A stretch of 15,823 bases of DNA from Alcaligenaceae bacterium (GTDB taxonomy: Bacteria > Pseudomonadota > Gammaproteobacteria > Burkholderiales > Burkholderiaceae_B), in NCBI GenBank assembly GCA_012511095.1, contig JAAZGT010000267.1, positions 1-15,823 of the forward strand, written 5' to 3'. The notes beneath the pieces are model-generated. The model saw nothing but the letters and a program-made list of their open reading frames with translations. It searched no databases and was not told the origin of the DNA. Position 1 is the stretch's first letter. Each line of letters begins with the position of its first letter. Position numbers and translations under genes: made by a program. Shown here piece after piece: positions 7,497 through 14,434 of the stretch.

Positions 7497-7516
7497 AAAT
7501 AAAATTAAACAAAATT

Positions 7517-8254
7517 ATGAAAAAATCACCAGTAAAAGTTCGTGTATCTAAATTATTAGCCGAAAGAGGCTTGTGTTCGCGTCGCGAAGCCGATCACTAT
7601 ATCGAAAAGGGCTGGGTTAAGGTCGACGGTCAAGTGGTTGGTTTAGGCGCTAAAGCAAGCCCTAAGCAAACTATCACACTTAATAAATTGGCTCAACAAA
7701 GACAAGATCAACGTGTGACCATCATATTAAACAAACCCGTAGGCTATGTTTCTCATCAAGCTGATGGCAATTATAAACTTGCTACTTCTTTAATTACACC
7801 CCAGCGTCAATTTGATCGTAATAAAAATGATTTCGATCCTCAACACCTACGCGGTTTAGCACCGGCTGGGCGTTTGGATATCGATTCTCAAGGTTTGTTG
7901 GTATTAACCCAAGATGGTCGAATCGCAAGACAGTTGATCGGCGAAGACTCTGAGGTGGAAAAAGAGTACTTAGTGCGTGTTGAGGGTACGATCGGGGAAA
8001 ATGGCTTACGTTTATTAAATTATGGCCTTTCTCTCGATGGCGAACAGCTAAAACCTGCTGAGGTTTCTTGGCAAAACGATGATCAGTTAAAATTTATTTT
8101 ACAAGAGGGTAAAAAGCGTCAGATTCGTCGCATGTGTCAAGCTGTTGGTCTAACGGTTGTGGGCTTGAAGCGTGTTCGCATGGGTAATGTTACCCTGGCT
8201 GATTTACCGCAAGGTCAGTGGCGCTATTTGAAACCGCATGAACGTTTTCTGTAG
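7517..8254 (+). CDS. RsuA/RluB/E/F-family pseudouridine synthase, RluF-like
   Basis: This enzyme isomerises a specific uridine in rRNA to pseudouridine. An N-terminal S4 RNA-binding domain is seen (VRVSKLLAERGLCSRREADHYI, roughly residues 8-55). The catalytic domain follows, with the motif GRLDIDSQGLLVLT at 118-131 and catalytic Asp121. The C-terminal motif EGKKRQIRRMCQAVGLTVVGLKRVRMGN is typical of the family. Length is 245 residues. NKPVGYVSHQ early in the catalytic domain and GQWRYLKPHE at the end resemble RluF (23S rRNA U2604 in E. coli) more than RsuA or RluB, but the target cannot be settled from sequence alone. The gene diverges from ubiC with a 20-bp gap and no visible ribosome binding site, so it may be leaderless or use sites within ubiC. 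Confidence 0.92.
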   Translation: MKKSPVKVRVSKLLAERGLCSRREADHYIEKGWVKVDGQVVGLGAKASPKQTITLNKLAQQRQDQRVTIILNKPVGYVSHQADGNYKLATSLITPQRQFDRNKNDFDPQHLRGLAPAGRLDIDSQGLLVLTQDGRIARQLIGEDSEVEKEYLVRVEGTIGENGLRLLNYGLSLDGEQLKPAEVSWQNDDQLKFILQEGKKRQIRRMCQAVGLTVVGLKRVRMGNVTLADLPQGQWRYLKPHERFL

Positions 8255-8294
8255 TTAATATTATAAGGTCAATCCTTGTAATCCTTATTTGTCA

Positions 8295-8322
8295 TTTTAT
8301 TTTTAACGCTTTGCGGTAAAAT
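8295..8322 (+). promoter_or_regulatory. Weak candidate promoter for the SecD-head lipoprotein
   Basis: TAAAAT (8317-8322) is a plausible -10. The -35 at 16-bp spacing (8295-8300, TTTTAT) is poor. Transcription would start about 40 nt before the ATG at 8370, which is preceded by AGGG at 8363-8366, unusually close (3 nt). Confidence 0.3.
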
Positions 8323-8369
8323 AAGTACGATTCAATTTACACTTTCAATTTTTTTGGGGTATAGGGAAC

Positions 8370-8924
8370 ATGAAGATTAATAAAAAATTGCTCTTGGGAG
8401 CAATTATCTGCTCTTCATTGTTAGCGGGCTGTCAAACGTTTAATGACTTTATGGATGGTACCTTCGGCTCTAAGGACAAAGCACCGGTTACTGGTACAAC
8501 ACCGATTGGGAGTGTTCCAACCACACCGCCACCTTCTGGTGAGCAGACCACTACTTCGTCCTTGGTTATTTACGCATCTTCTACATCGCCTATGAGTGGC
8601 TATGTCATGGTTGAGCGTAATAATCAGCGCATTTATGTGGATCCTAGACAAACTCTTTTACGTAGTGATTTAAATAATGTATTAGCAGAGCAGGACGATC
8701 AGGGTCGTCCGTATGTCAGATTGTTCTTTAACGCAGCTGGCGCACAAAAGTTAAGACAGATCACTTCTAACAATATTGGGCGCTCTTTAACAGTCACCCA
8801 TCGCGACGCACTTATTTCTAATATTAATATTACAAGTGTGGTTAGCGATGGCATCTTAAACGTGCCAATGGCCAGTGCTGATGCTGCTATTTCTCTTGAA
8901 GGCCGTATTCTCGATGGTGATTAA
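8370..8924 (+). CDS. Lipoprotein with a SecD P1-head-like domain
   Basis: Residues 1-20 form a lipoprotein signal ending in LLAG with the lipid-modified Cys at 21. Gln at +2 predicts the outer membrane. A Pro/Thr/Gly/Ser-rich linker spans about 38-66. The rest (about 67-184) resembles the periplasmic P1-head subdomain of SecD: RIYVDPRQTLLRSDLNNVLAE, then VRLFFNAAGAQKLRQITSNNIGRSL, then a hydrophobic LISNINITSVVSDGILNV segment. In SecD these read as x-V-x-F-x-x-x-G-A...T..N.G. No membrane segments of SecD itself are present, so this is a stand-alone tethered domain. In SecD the head domain is thought to help pull substrates across the membrane. A role here is unknown. A strong bidirectional terminator follows, and it appears monocistronic. 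Confidence 0.85.
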   Translation: MKINKKLLLGAIICSSLLAGCQTFNDFMDGTFGSKDKAPVTGTTPIGSVPTTPPPSGEQTTTSSLVIYASSTSPMSGYVMVERNNQRIYVDPRQTLLRSDLNNVLAEQDDQGRPYVRLFFNAAGAQKLRQITSNNIGRSLTVTHRDALISNINITSVVSDGILNVPMASADAAISLEGRILDGD

Positions 8925-8952
8925 TTAATCGTAATGGTTTAGCACCTTAATT

Positions 8953-8991
8953 AAATAAAGGCTCACTTCAAATTTATGTGAGCCTTTATTT
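8953..8991. terminator. Bidirectional terminator between the lipoprotein gene and mltB
   Basis: A 14-bp perfect stem, AAATAAAGGCTCAC (8953-8966) with GTGAGCCTTTATTT (8978-8991), has an 11-nt loop. T-rich tails are available on both strands. It ends the + strand lipoprotein gene and the - strand transglycosylase gene. Confidence 0.88.
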
Positions 8992-9017
8992 TATATGGGG
9001 TGAGTGTTAATTAAACC

Positions 9018-10244
9018 TTAATTACCTTGAAGCTTTTTAAGAATCTTTTGACCAGCACGACCACTAACTGGCATGCCAAAACGCGCTTCTTCGGCTTTAA
9101 TCGCTTCACGAGATTTAGGCCCAATTAAACCGTCTGCTTCACCAATGTCGTGACCACGAGCTAATAAAAGCTTCTGTAGAGCCACACGATCATTGCGTGA
9201 GAGGCCGAGATCATCAGTTGGCCACGGGGTAAAGAAAGCAGGGCCATCGCGTAGGCGGTCGGATAAATGAGCAATTGCCAAAGCATAGCTTTCAGCGGCG
9301 TTGTAGCTGTAAATCACATCAAAGTTTTTAAAGACTAAGAAAGCGGGGCCTTGCGGTCCAGCTGGGGTTAATAGACCCGCTTGTTGGGATAACGGTGCTA
9401 AGTCACTTAAAGACTGACCTAAAATACCTCTAATGCCACGTTGTTGCCAAGTTTGGATGCTGCGTTTAGTGCGACGGCCTTCACCCGCTGTATTAAAACC
9501 GGCCGGTAATTTAACCTCAAACCCCCAAGTTTGACCTGTTTGCCAACCGTTACGTTTAAGGTAGTTAGCTGTAGAACCTAAAGCATCAGCGGTATTGTTC
9601 ATTAAGTCGCGACGACCATCACCATCAAAATCAACAGCTAAGCGCTCAAAAGTAGTGGGCATAAATTGAGTATGGCCAAAAGCGCCTGCCCATGAGCTTC
9701 TAAACTCTTCTACTGGAATATCACCAGCCTGAATGATTTTTAGAGCTGCATAAAACTCTTTACGGAAAAAGGCCTGACGACGACCATAACAACTCAAGGT
9801 GCCTAAAGCTGTAAGAATTGGGTAGCTCCCAAAGTTTTGCCCAAAATTGCTTTCTACCCCCCAAACAGCAACTACAGTAGCAGGGTCAACGCCATAAACT
9901 TGCTCAACACGCTTTAGTATGTCGTGATGTTGTGCTAGCTTAGATTTACCCTCATTGACGCGTTGCTCGTCGACAAGAGCAGACATGTAATCCCAGATTG
10001 GTTGGCGGAACTCGGGTTGATAATTTAGCTTTTCTAAAATGCTTAAATCTGCTTGTAAATTATTAGTCAAACGAGTATAGGTCGCCGTGCTTACACCAGC
10101 GCGATTAGCATCGCTCTGCAAAGATTGTAGGCAAGACGGGAAGGTCGCAGCTGATTGTGCAAAAACACTAGTGTTTAAGCTTGTAAAAGCAATCAGACTG
10201 CCCAATACAGCGAGTTTTGGCTTTAAGAGCGTGTTTTTTAACAT
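9018..10244 (-). CDS. mltB: MltB-family lytic murein transglycosylase with peptidoglycan-binding domain
   Basis: This family (GH103) cleaves the MurNAc-GlcNAc bond of peptidoglycan, forming 1,6-anhydroMurNAc in the periplasm. The 408-residue protein has a Sec signal (about 1-29, ending SVFA). It has no lipobox, so it should be soluble, unlike E. coli MltB. The catalytic Glu131 is in AVWGVESNFG. GAFGHTQFMPTTF (187-199) is the second family motif. An EF-hand-like loop D205-x-D207-x-D209 matches the calcium site known in Slt35. About 348-405 is a PG_binding_1-type domain (LQKLLLARGHDIGEADGLIGP). Two Cys (38 and 152) could form a disulfide. It diverges from prc across a 117-bp gap. In several proteobacteria Prc controls cell-wall hydrolase levels, so the pairing may be functional, but this is inference. 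Confidence 0.93.
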   Translation of the reverse strand: MLKNTLLKPKLAVLGSLIAFTSLNTSVFAQSAATFPSCLQSLQSDANRAGVSTATYTRLTNNLQADLSILEKLNYQPEFRQPIWDYMSALVDEQRVNEGKSKLAQHHDILKRVEQVYGVDPATVVAVWGVESNFGQNFGSYPILTALGTLSCYGRRQAFFRKEFYAALKIIQAGDIPVEEFRSSWAGAFGHTQFMPTTFERLAVDFDGDGRRDLMNNTADALGSTANYLKRNGWQTGQTWGFEVKLPAGFNTAGEGRRTKRSIQTWQQRGIRGILGQSLSDLAPLSQQAGLLTPAGPQGPAFLVFKNFDVIYSYNAAESYALAIAHLSDRLRDGPAFFTPWPTDDLGLSRNDRVALQKLLLARGHDIGEADGLIGPKSREAIKAEEARFGMPVSGRAGQKILKKLQGN

Positions 10245-10289
10245 GTACTTACCTACAAGAGTGCAAAATTAAGGGAATTTTCATGCATT

Positions 10290-10329
10290 TTAACAGTCTT
10301 ACTGAAAGATCGCTAAAATGGTACTGTTA
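10290..10329 (+). promoter_or_regulatory. prc promoter with flanking inverted repeat
   Basis: TTAACA (10290-10295), 18 nt, then TAAAAT (10314-10319) is a good sigma70 match. An inverted repeat TAACAGT (10291-10297) and ACTGTTA (10323-10329) brackets the promoter from the -35 to about +1, with 32 bp between starts. On the - strand a TAAAAT (10291-10286) overlaps the left end and may serve mltB. Confidence 0.45.
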
Positions 10330-10361
10330 TACATATTATGGCTTTGAGGTTTTTTTATTAA

Positions 10362-12599
10362 ATGACGATTAGATCACGTTTAAGATTGTTTACACTACTT
10401 ATATCATCGTGTTTTGTTGTAAGCGCATGTGAAAGTTCGGTGTTGCATGAGCAGCCGGTCCAAACTGCGACGACAGTTACACAAGTTGATTCAGTGGGTA
10501 CGCCGTATTTAGCCGCACTAGAAAAGGCTAATAAAGCCATTACTGCCAAATACCAAAATAGCGAGATACTACCCGAGCTGAGTAGCCGTCCCGATTATTC
10601 GCGTGCTTCTATTATTACAAGCCGTATATTGTCGGGCTTTGAATATAGTAAGCAGCCCCTTAATGATGAAATGGCAGGGCGCATTTTTGATGCTTATTTT
10701 GACGCTTTAGATCCTCAGCGCATGTATTTATTGAAAGATGATATTAGCAAATTTCGCCCAATGCGACTCAAAACAGCTGAGATGATTGCGCATGGCGATT
10801 TAGACATGGCTTATGAGATTTTTAAGCTTTATCGTGAGCGTGTTCTGGAATATTATCAGTTTGTTTTTGATTTATTAGACTCTGGGCATCAATTTGATTT
10901 TACTAAAAATGAGACTTTTTCTTTAGATCGCAAAAAATTACCCTGGGTAAAAACTAAGGATGAGCTCCAAAACATATGGCGTCAGCGTGTCAAAAATGAT
11001 TATTTGCGCTTAAAGCTAGTTAATCGCACTGATGAAGAGATTCTTGAGCGTTTACGCAGACGTTATGTGAATAACCAAAAACTCTCTTTGCAGTTTAATA
11101 GCGAGGATGTCGCTGAGTTATTCCTAAATGCTTATGCTGATAGCACGGATCCTCATACGAGTTATTTTAGTCCTACTTCAGCTAAAAACTTTAATGTTCA
11201 ATTAAGTCTTTCGGTTGAGGGTATTGGCGCAGTACTTCAAAAGCGCGATGAATACGCTCAAATTCGTGAGGTGGTTGCAGGTGGTCCTGCTGCAAAATCT
11301 GGGCAGATCAAGCCGGGTGACTTTCTTGTTGCCGTAGGTCAAGGCGAAGAAGGCCCTATGGAGGACGTGATTGATTGGCGTCTTAGCGATATCGTGGACA
11401 AGGTAAGGGGGCAACGTGGCACCGTGGTTCGCGTGGAGATCATTTCGGGTGACGAAGGTGTTGAGTCACAAAGCCGTATCGTGCGCATTGTGCGTGATCG
11501 TGTACTTATGGAAGACCAAGCAGCTCGTCTCAAAACACTCGAAGTTGAGGCTGATGATAAAAAGCATACCATTGGTGTTATTTCTATCCCAAGTTTCTAT
11601 GAGGATTTCGAGGGTAGATCAAATCGTCGAGATGACTATAAGAGCTTGACGCGTGATGTTAAAAAGTTACTTGAGGAGTTAAATAAACAAAATGCTTCTG
11701 CCGTAGTGCTTGATTTGCGCAATAATGGTGGTGGCTCTTTAAGTGAAGCGGCCAATTTAAGCGGTCTATTTGTAGGCCCTATGAATCATATTGTTCAAGT
11801 TAAAGATAATAACGATCGAATTTCTCATGTTCGTAGTAACCATCAAAATATTGTTTGGGATAAACCAGTGGTGGTTATGGTCAATCGTGTTTCAGCTTCA
11901 GCATCTGAGATTTTTGCCGCAGTAATGCAAGATTACGGTCGTGGTATCGTCGTTGGTGATGATACTTGGGGTAAGGGTACAGTACAAACGCTGACTAATT
12001 TGTCTGATTTCGTTAATACTAATGTGGTTTCTAATCCTGAGGTTGGCGCTCTAAAATGGACTATTCAAATGTTCTTTAGAGTCAATGGTGCTTCAACCCA
12101 ATCAAAAGGTGTGGTGCCAGATATTCACTTTCCTTCGCAGTTTAACCACGAGGAGTTTGGTGAATCCAGTTATCCAAATGCTTTGCCATGGACCAAAATT
12201 GCACCGGTAAGACATCGTCAGTTTAAAGATATGAAGCCAATTATTGAGGCAGTTACGAAGCGTCATAAAGAGCGCAGTAAGAGCTCTGATACCTGGCAGC
12301 TATATGTCGAAGAGGTTGAATATAGTACTGAGCTGTCGCAACGTAAATCAGTTTCTTTAAACTATGAAACACGCTTACAAGAGCGCAAAGATATGGAAAT
12401 TAAGCGTCAGCAGTTTGATGAACGTCGTAAAGAGCTGGGTCAATCTGATGTGGGTATTTTTCGTTTAGACGATGGTCTTTCTGTGGGTGAGGGTAACTTA
12501 CAAGAGGAATTGGAAAACGAGAAAAAACGCAAAGAAAATATTGATACACCAACTCGTGAAGCGGCTAATATTGCTGCTGATTTAGTAAATTACTATTAA
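10362..12599 (+). CDS. prc: C-terminal processing (tail-specific) protease Prc, predicted lipoprotein
   Basis: Prc is a periplasmic serine protease that degrades or trims proteins from their C termini, including ssrA-tagged ones and, in E. coli, PBP3 and a murein hydrolase. At 745 residues it is longer than E. coli Prc (682). The order is family-like: N-terminal helical domain (about 45-270, with SADPHTSYF-like STDPHTSYF at 261-269), PDZ domain (about 280-362, VEGIGAVLQ and GGPAAKSGQIKPGD), and the protease core. Catalytic Ser513 sits in SASASEIFAAVMQDYG with Asp524, and Lys538 in TWGKGTVQ, 25 residues later as in E. coli. A charged C-terminal domain (about 640-745) follows. The signal peptide ends VVSAC with Cys23, a lipobox, and Glu at +2 predicts the outer membrane. 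GAGG at 10346-10349 is 12 nt upstream of the ATG. Confidence 0.97.
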   Translation: MTIRSRLRLFTLLISSCFVVSACESSVLHEQPVQTATTVTQVDSVGTPYLAALEKANKAITAKYQNSEILPELSSRPDYSRASIITSRILSGFEYSKQPLNDEMAGRIFDAYFDALDPQRMYLLKDDISKFRPMRLKTAEMIAHGDLDMAYEIFKLYRERVLEYYQFVFDLLDSGHQFDFTKNETFSLDRKKLPWVKTKDELQNIWRQRVKNDYLRLKLVNRTDEEILERLRRRYVNNQKLSLQFNSEDVAELFLNAYADSTDPHTSYFSPTSAKNFNVQLSLSVEGIGAVLQKRDEYAQIREVVAGGPAAKSGQIKPGDFLVAVGQGEEGPMEDVIDWRLSDIVDKVRGQRGTVVRVEIISGDEGVESQSRIVRIVRDRVLMEDQAARLKTLEVEADDKKHTIGVISIPSFYEDFEGRSNRRDDYKSLTRDVKKLLEELNKQNASAVVLDLRNNGGGSLSEAANLSGLFVGPMNHIVQVKDNNDRISHVRSNHQNIVWDKPVVVMVNRVSASASEIFAAVMQDYGRGIVVGDDTWGKGTVQTLTNLSDFVNTNVVSNPEVGALKWTIQMFFRVNGASTQSKGVVPDIHFPSQFNHEEFGESSYPNALPWTKIAPVRHRQFKDMKPIIEAVTKRHKERSKSSDTWQLYVEEVEYSTELSQRKSVSLNYETRLQERKDMEIKRQQFDERRKELGQSDVGIFRLDDGLSVGEGNLQEELENEKKRKENIDTPTREAANIAADLVNYY

Positions 12600-12629
12600 T
12601 AGATAACTTATTAATTAACTAAACCATTA

Positions 12630-12658
12630 AAAAGCGCTTGTTTTTAACAAGCGCTTTT
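12630..12658. terminator. Bidirectional terminator after prc
   Basis: AAAAGCGCTTGTT (12630-12642) pairs perfectly with AACAAGCGCTTTT (12646-12658) over a 3-nt loop, giving a 13-bp stem. A-runs on the left and T-runs on the right let it work for prc and for the convergent gene ending at 12694. Confidence 0.9.
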
Positions 12659-12693
12659 GTTTTGGATGTCGTTGTAGCTATATGCTCTATAGG

Positions 12694-13383
12694 CTATACA
12701 AGAAAATGCACTCTAGCAAGGTCTACGACGTCAAATAGCTCATGGCCTAGACATGTGTATGTTTTATCATCAGAACCTGATTCTAGCAGTTTGTAGGCGT
12801 TTTCTGAGGCTTCAATAACATGATCGATAAGCTCATCGGTAAGATCAGCCGAATAAGCCCATTGCTCGGTTGGGTAATACATTGCAGCTAGCGCTTTTTT
12901 GCCAGGTATCTGACTGCTGAGTGCTTTTTTAAAAAAGAACTTGTTTTTAATTAATTCATCCTGATTGAGTAAATTAACGATACCGTTTTCAAGCTCTGTA
13001 TGCGAATCAAGGAGCACAATATAGTCCATGTCTTTAAAAAGACCTGAGCTTTGTGCATTTTGTAAAAACCAGTTGAGAGCAACGATTTTTAAAAGCTCTT
13101 GATAAGACTCTGGGGCTATAGGGTTGCCCTCGGCAAGACGCTGTTCTTTTAACTTAGTGATTAACTCGTTAGGGCGAAACTCAGCTAGCAAATCAGCATG
13201 CTGTAATAAACTTTGCTTTTGTGCCTCATTAAGGCCAGGGTCACTGTATTCAATAACCGCATTAGGACTCAGCTCATAGCTTTCGCTAAGCGTAGTTAAG
13301 CATTGCTCTAATTGTGCTAAGGCATTAGCAGCATTAGAAGGGTTTGAGTTAATGGTAGATAAAATAAGAAAAGCAGCTTTCAT
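12694..13383 (-). CDS. Protein of unknown function, 229 residues
   Basis: I do not recognise this protein. It is a full open frame with an ATG at 13383 and a TAG at 12694-12696, ending close to the prc terminator. It has no signal peptide or clear membrane helix, so it is probably cytoplasmic. The N terminus (MKAAFLILSTINSNP) reads as a beta strand plus loop. Helical, Leu/Ala/Gln-rich stretches follow (about 18-35 and 52-82). A hydrophobic strand ending in acidic residues, MDYIVLLDSHTEL, is near 118-130. That pattern occurs in nucleotide-sugar enzymes but is too short to assign. Residues about 145-160 hold KKALSSQIPGKKALAAMYYP. It lies between prc and the tmRNA gene, transcribed away from ssrA. 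A weak promoter (TTGGGT, 17 nt, TATAAA on the - strand) lies upstream. Confidence 0.75.
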   Translation of the reverse strand: MKAAFLILSTINSNPSNAANALAQLEQCLTTLSESYELSPNAVIEYSDPGLNEAQKQSLLQHADLLAEFRPNELITKLKEQRLAEGNPIAPESYQELLKIVALNWFLQNAQSSGLFKDMDYIVLLDSHTELENGIVNLLNQDELIKNKFFFKKALSSQIPGKKALAAMYYPTEQWAYSADLTDELIDHVIEASENAYKLLESGSDDKTYTCLGHELFDVVDLARVHFLV

Positions 13384-13489
13384 GAAATATGAGCAAAAAA
13401 ATCATAAATAAGTGCAACAAAAGTGCTACACCATAGGATTTATAAACAACTCTTTATATTAACCCAATACGCTCATTACTAGGGCTAAC

Positions 13490-13518
13490 TTGAAGTTTTT
13501 GACTAATTTTGCTATACT
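13490..13518 (+). promoter_or_regulatory. ssrA promoter
   Basis: TTGAAG (13490-13495), a 17-nt spacer and TATACT (13513-13518) form a good sigma70 promoter. Transcription should start at about 13525, just before the first base of the acceptor piece that takes part in pairing (13528). Confidence 0.75.
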
Positions 13519-13524
13519 ATAAGT

Positions 13525-13589
13525 CAAGCTGTATATCTGATTGACTGACAGTTTTCTGGACGCGGGTTCGACTCCCGCCGCCTCCACCA
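13525..13589 (+). ncRNA. ssrA: tmRNA acceptor piece
   Basis: This piece carries the T-arm, the 3' strand of the acceptor stem, discriminator A13586 and an encoded CCA at 13587-13589. Its first 35 nt supply the 3' strand of the long P2 helix that joins it to the coding piece. The 5' end is inferred from the promoter. Confidence 0.85.
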
Positions 13590-13634
13590 TAAGTGCATTA
13601 TGTTCATAAGTTGTGTACTTAGTGTATTTATGAC
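13590..13634 (+). other. tmRNA intervening segment with hairpin
   Basis: These 45 nt separate the CCA from the 5' end of the coding piece and should be excised. TAAGTGCA (13590-13597) pairs with TGTACTTA (13614-13621), 8 bp with one G-U, over a 16-nt loop. The hairpin begins immediately after CCA, so it may present the cleavage site. Confidence 0.7.
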
Positions 13635-13800
13635 GGGGGCGTACAGGTTTCGACAGGGAAAAATAGGAAGATTGGCAGCCGGTAGGCGAAGACCGTAAAT
13701 CTAGCAAACTCTATAAATGCAAATGACGAAAGTTACGCATTAGCCGCCTAATATTGGTGTCGCTAGGAGTCTGATCCACTTGGCAACAGAACGGATTAAC
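13635..13800 (+). ncRNA. ssrA: tmRNA coding piece with the proteolysis-tag frame
   Basis: The piece starts GGGGGCG and continues with the D-loop-like GGTTTCGACAGGG. The resume codon is GCA at 13719, and the frame reads ANDESYALAA with TAA at 13749-13751. The ALAA end is the usual ClpXP degron. CGGT/ACCG pairing around 13681-13695 could be the first pseudoknot, and ATCC/GGAT downstream of the stop forms a further helix. The 3' end is set only by the terminator. Confidence 0.88.
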
Positions 13801-13821
13801 GGGGCTTCGGCCCCTTTTTTT
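13801..13821 (+). terminator. ssrA intrinsic terminator
   Basis: GGGGC-TTCG-GCCCC (13801-13814) is a 5-bp stem with a stable UUCG tetraloop, followed by seven T residues (13815-13821). The T-run overlaps the stop codon of the convergent lipoprotein gene. It has no T-run on the - strand, so it serves ssrA only. Confidence 0.93.
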
Positions 13822-14434
13822 ATTTTAAGCGATAGAGGTATAACTCAATACGTCGATTGATTTGGCGATTCGCCGTGGAGTCGTCGTTTACTAGAGGATC
13901 AATTGAGCCTCTGCCTTCTAGCTCAATTCTAGAGCTTCTTAAGCCCTGTCTAATAAGGTAATTAGCAACACTGTGTGAGCGGTTGAGTGATAGGATTTGA
14001 TTGTTTAAATCATCGCCGCTATTATCAGTGTGGCCTACGATGCGTACGCGTAACTCTTGACGAGAATTCATTTCCTCGATAATTTTATTGAGTACAGCAT
14101 GCGATTTTCTATTGATACGCAGTGTGTTAGCTACAAATACTTCAGAAGAGGGGATTAAAACACGTAGGCTGCCATCGTGCACTTGGTTGACTTCGATGGG
14201 TGATTTGTCAGTAGTAGCGCTTTGAATAGCCTCGCTTAACTGTTGCCAGTTATGAGGAACCCAAGCAAAGCGACTACTGGTTATAGGTTGACCGTCTTGT
14301 TCGACTCTAAAGCTACCTTTACCATCGGCTTCTGCATGATTAAATGCACTACAGGCACTCAACAAAATAATACTAGAAATGGCGCCAAAACGAGATAGTT
14401 TCGACATGCTTGTATAAGAGCTTAAATTACGCAT
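13820..14434 (-). CDS. OmpA-family lipoprotein
   Basis: The C-terminal OmpA-type domain (last 100 or so residues) binds peptidoglycan: RIVGHTDNSGDD contains the conserved HTD, then LNRSHSVANYLIRQGL and ANRQINRRIELY with the NRR motif. The N terminus is a lipoprotein signal ending LLSAC, with Ser at +2, predicting an outer-membrane anchor facing the peptidoglycan. Three ATGs are possible (14461, 14434, 14407). I chose 14434 because AAAAGG (14448-14443) lies 8 nt upstream and its ATG overlaps the gph stop as ATGCGTAA, a coupling arrangement. This gives 204 residues with the lipid Cys at 28. The ATG at 14407 would give a shorter signal but has no ribosome site. It is the last gene of ubiG-gph-lipoprotein, and an OmpA-like gene near these two is known in Bordetella relatives. 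Confidence 0.88.
   Translation of the reverse strand: MRNLSSYTSMSKLSRFGAISSIILLSACSAFNHAEADGKGSFRVEQDGQPITSSRFAWVPHNWQQLSEAIQSATTDKSPIEVNQVHDGSLRVLIPSSEVFVANTLRINRKSHAVLNKIIEEMNSRQELRVRIVGHTDNSGDDLNNQILSLNRSHSVANYLIRQGLRSSRIELEGRGSIDPLVNDDSTANRQINRRIELYLYRLK

Larger units (their letters stand above)
13525..13800 (+). ncRNA. ssrA: Two-piece (circularly permuted) tmRNA
   Basis: tmRNA with SmpB rescues stalled ribosomes and adds a degradation tag. Here the gene order is permuted: the tRNA-like 3' half with CCA (13587-13589) comes first, and the 5' half with the tag frame comes second (from 13635). GGGGGCG (13635-13641) pairs with CGCCTCC (13579-13585) to make a 7-bp acceptor stem. A T-arm GCGGG-TTCGACT-CCCGC is at 13562-13578. 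The two pieces can also pair at 13528-13532/13675-13679, 13535-13538/13669-13672 and 13552-13557/13657-13662. The tag frame 13719-13751 encodes ANDESYALAA then TAA. Cleavage must remove the 45 nt at 13590-13634. Two-piece tmRNA is known in alphaproteobacteria, some cyanobacteria and a betaproteobacterial lineage. The exact 5' and 3' ends are estimates. Confidence 0.95.

Noticed and set aside
10321..10340. CTGT near prc as a second LexA box
   Set aside because: CTGT at 10324 is followed 8 nt later by TTAT rather than ACAG, so it does not match the operator.
13459..13707. Open frame of 82 residues on the - strand
   Set aside because: It is antisense to the tmRNA gene. Its GVEPASRK-like stretch is the known artefact of translating the reverse strand of a tRNA-like T-arm and acceptor end.
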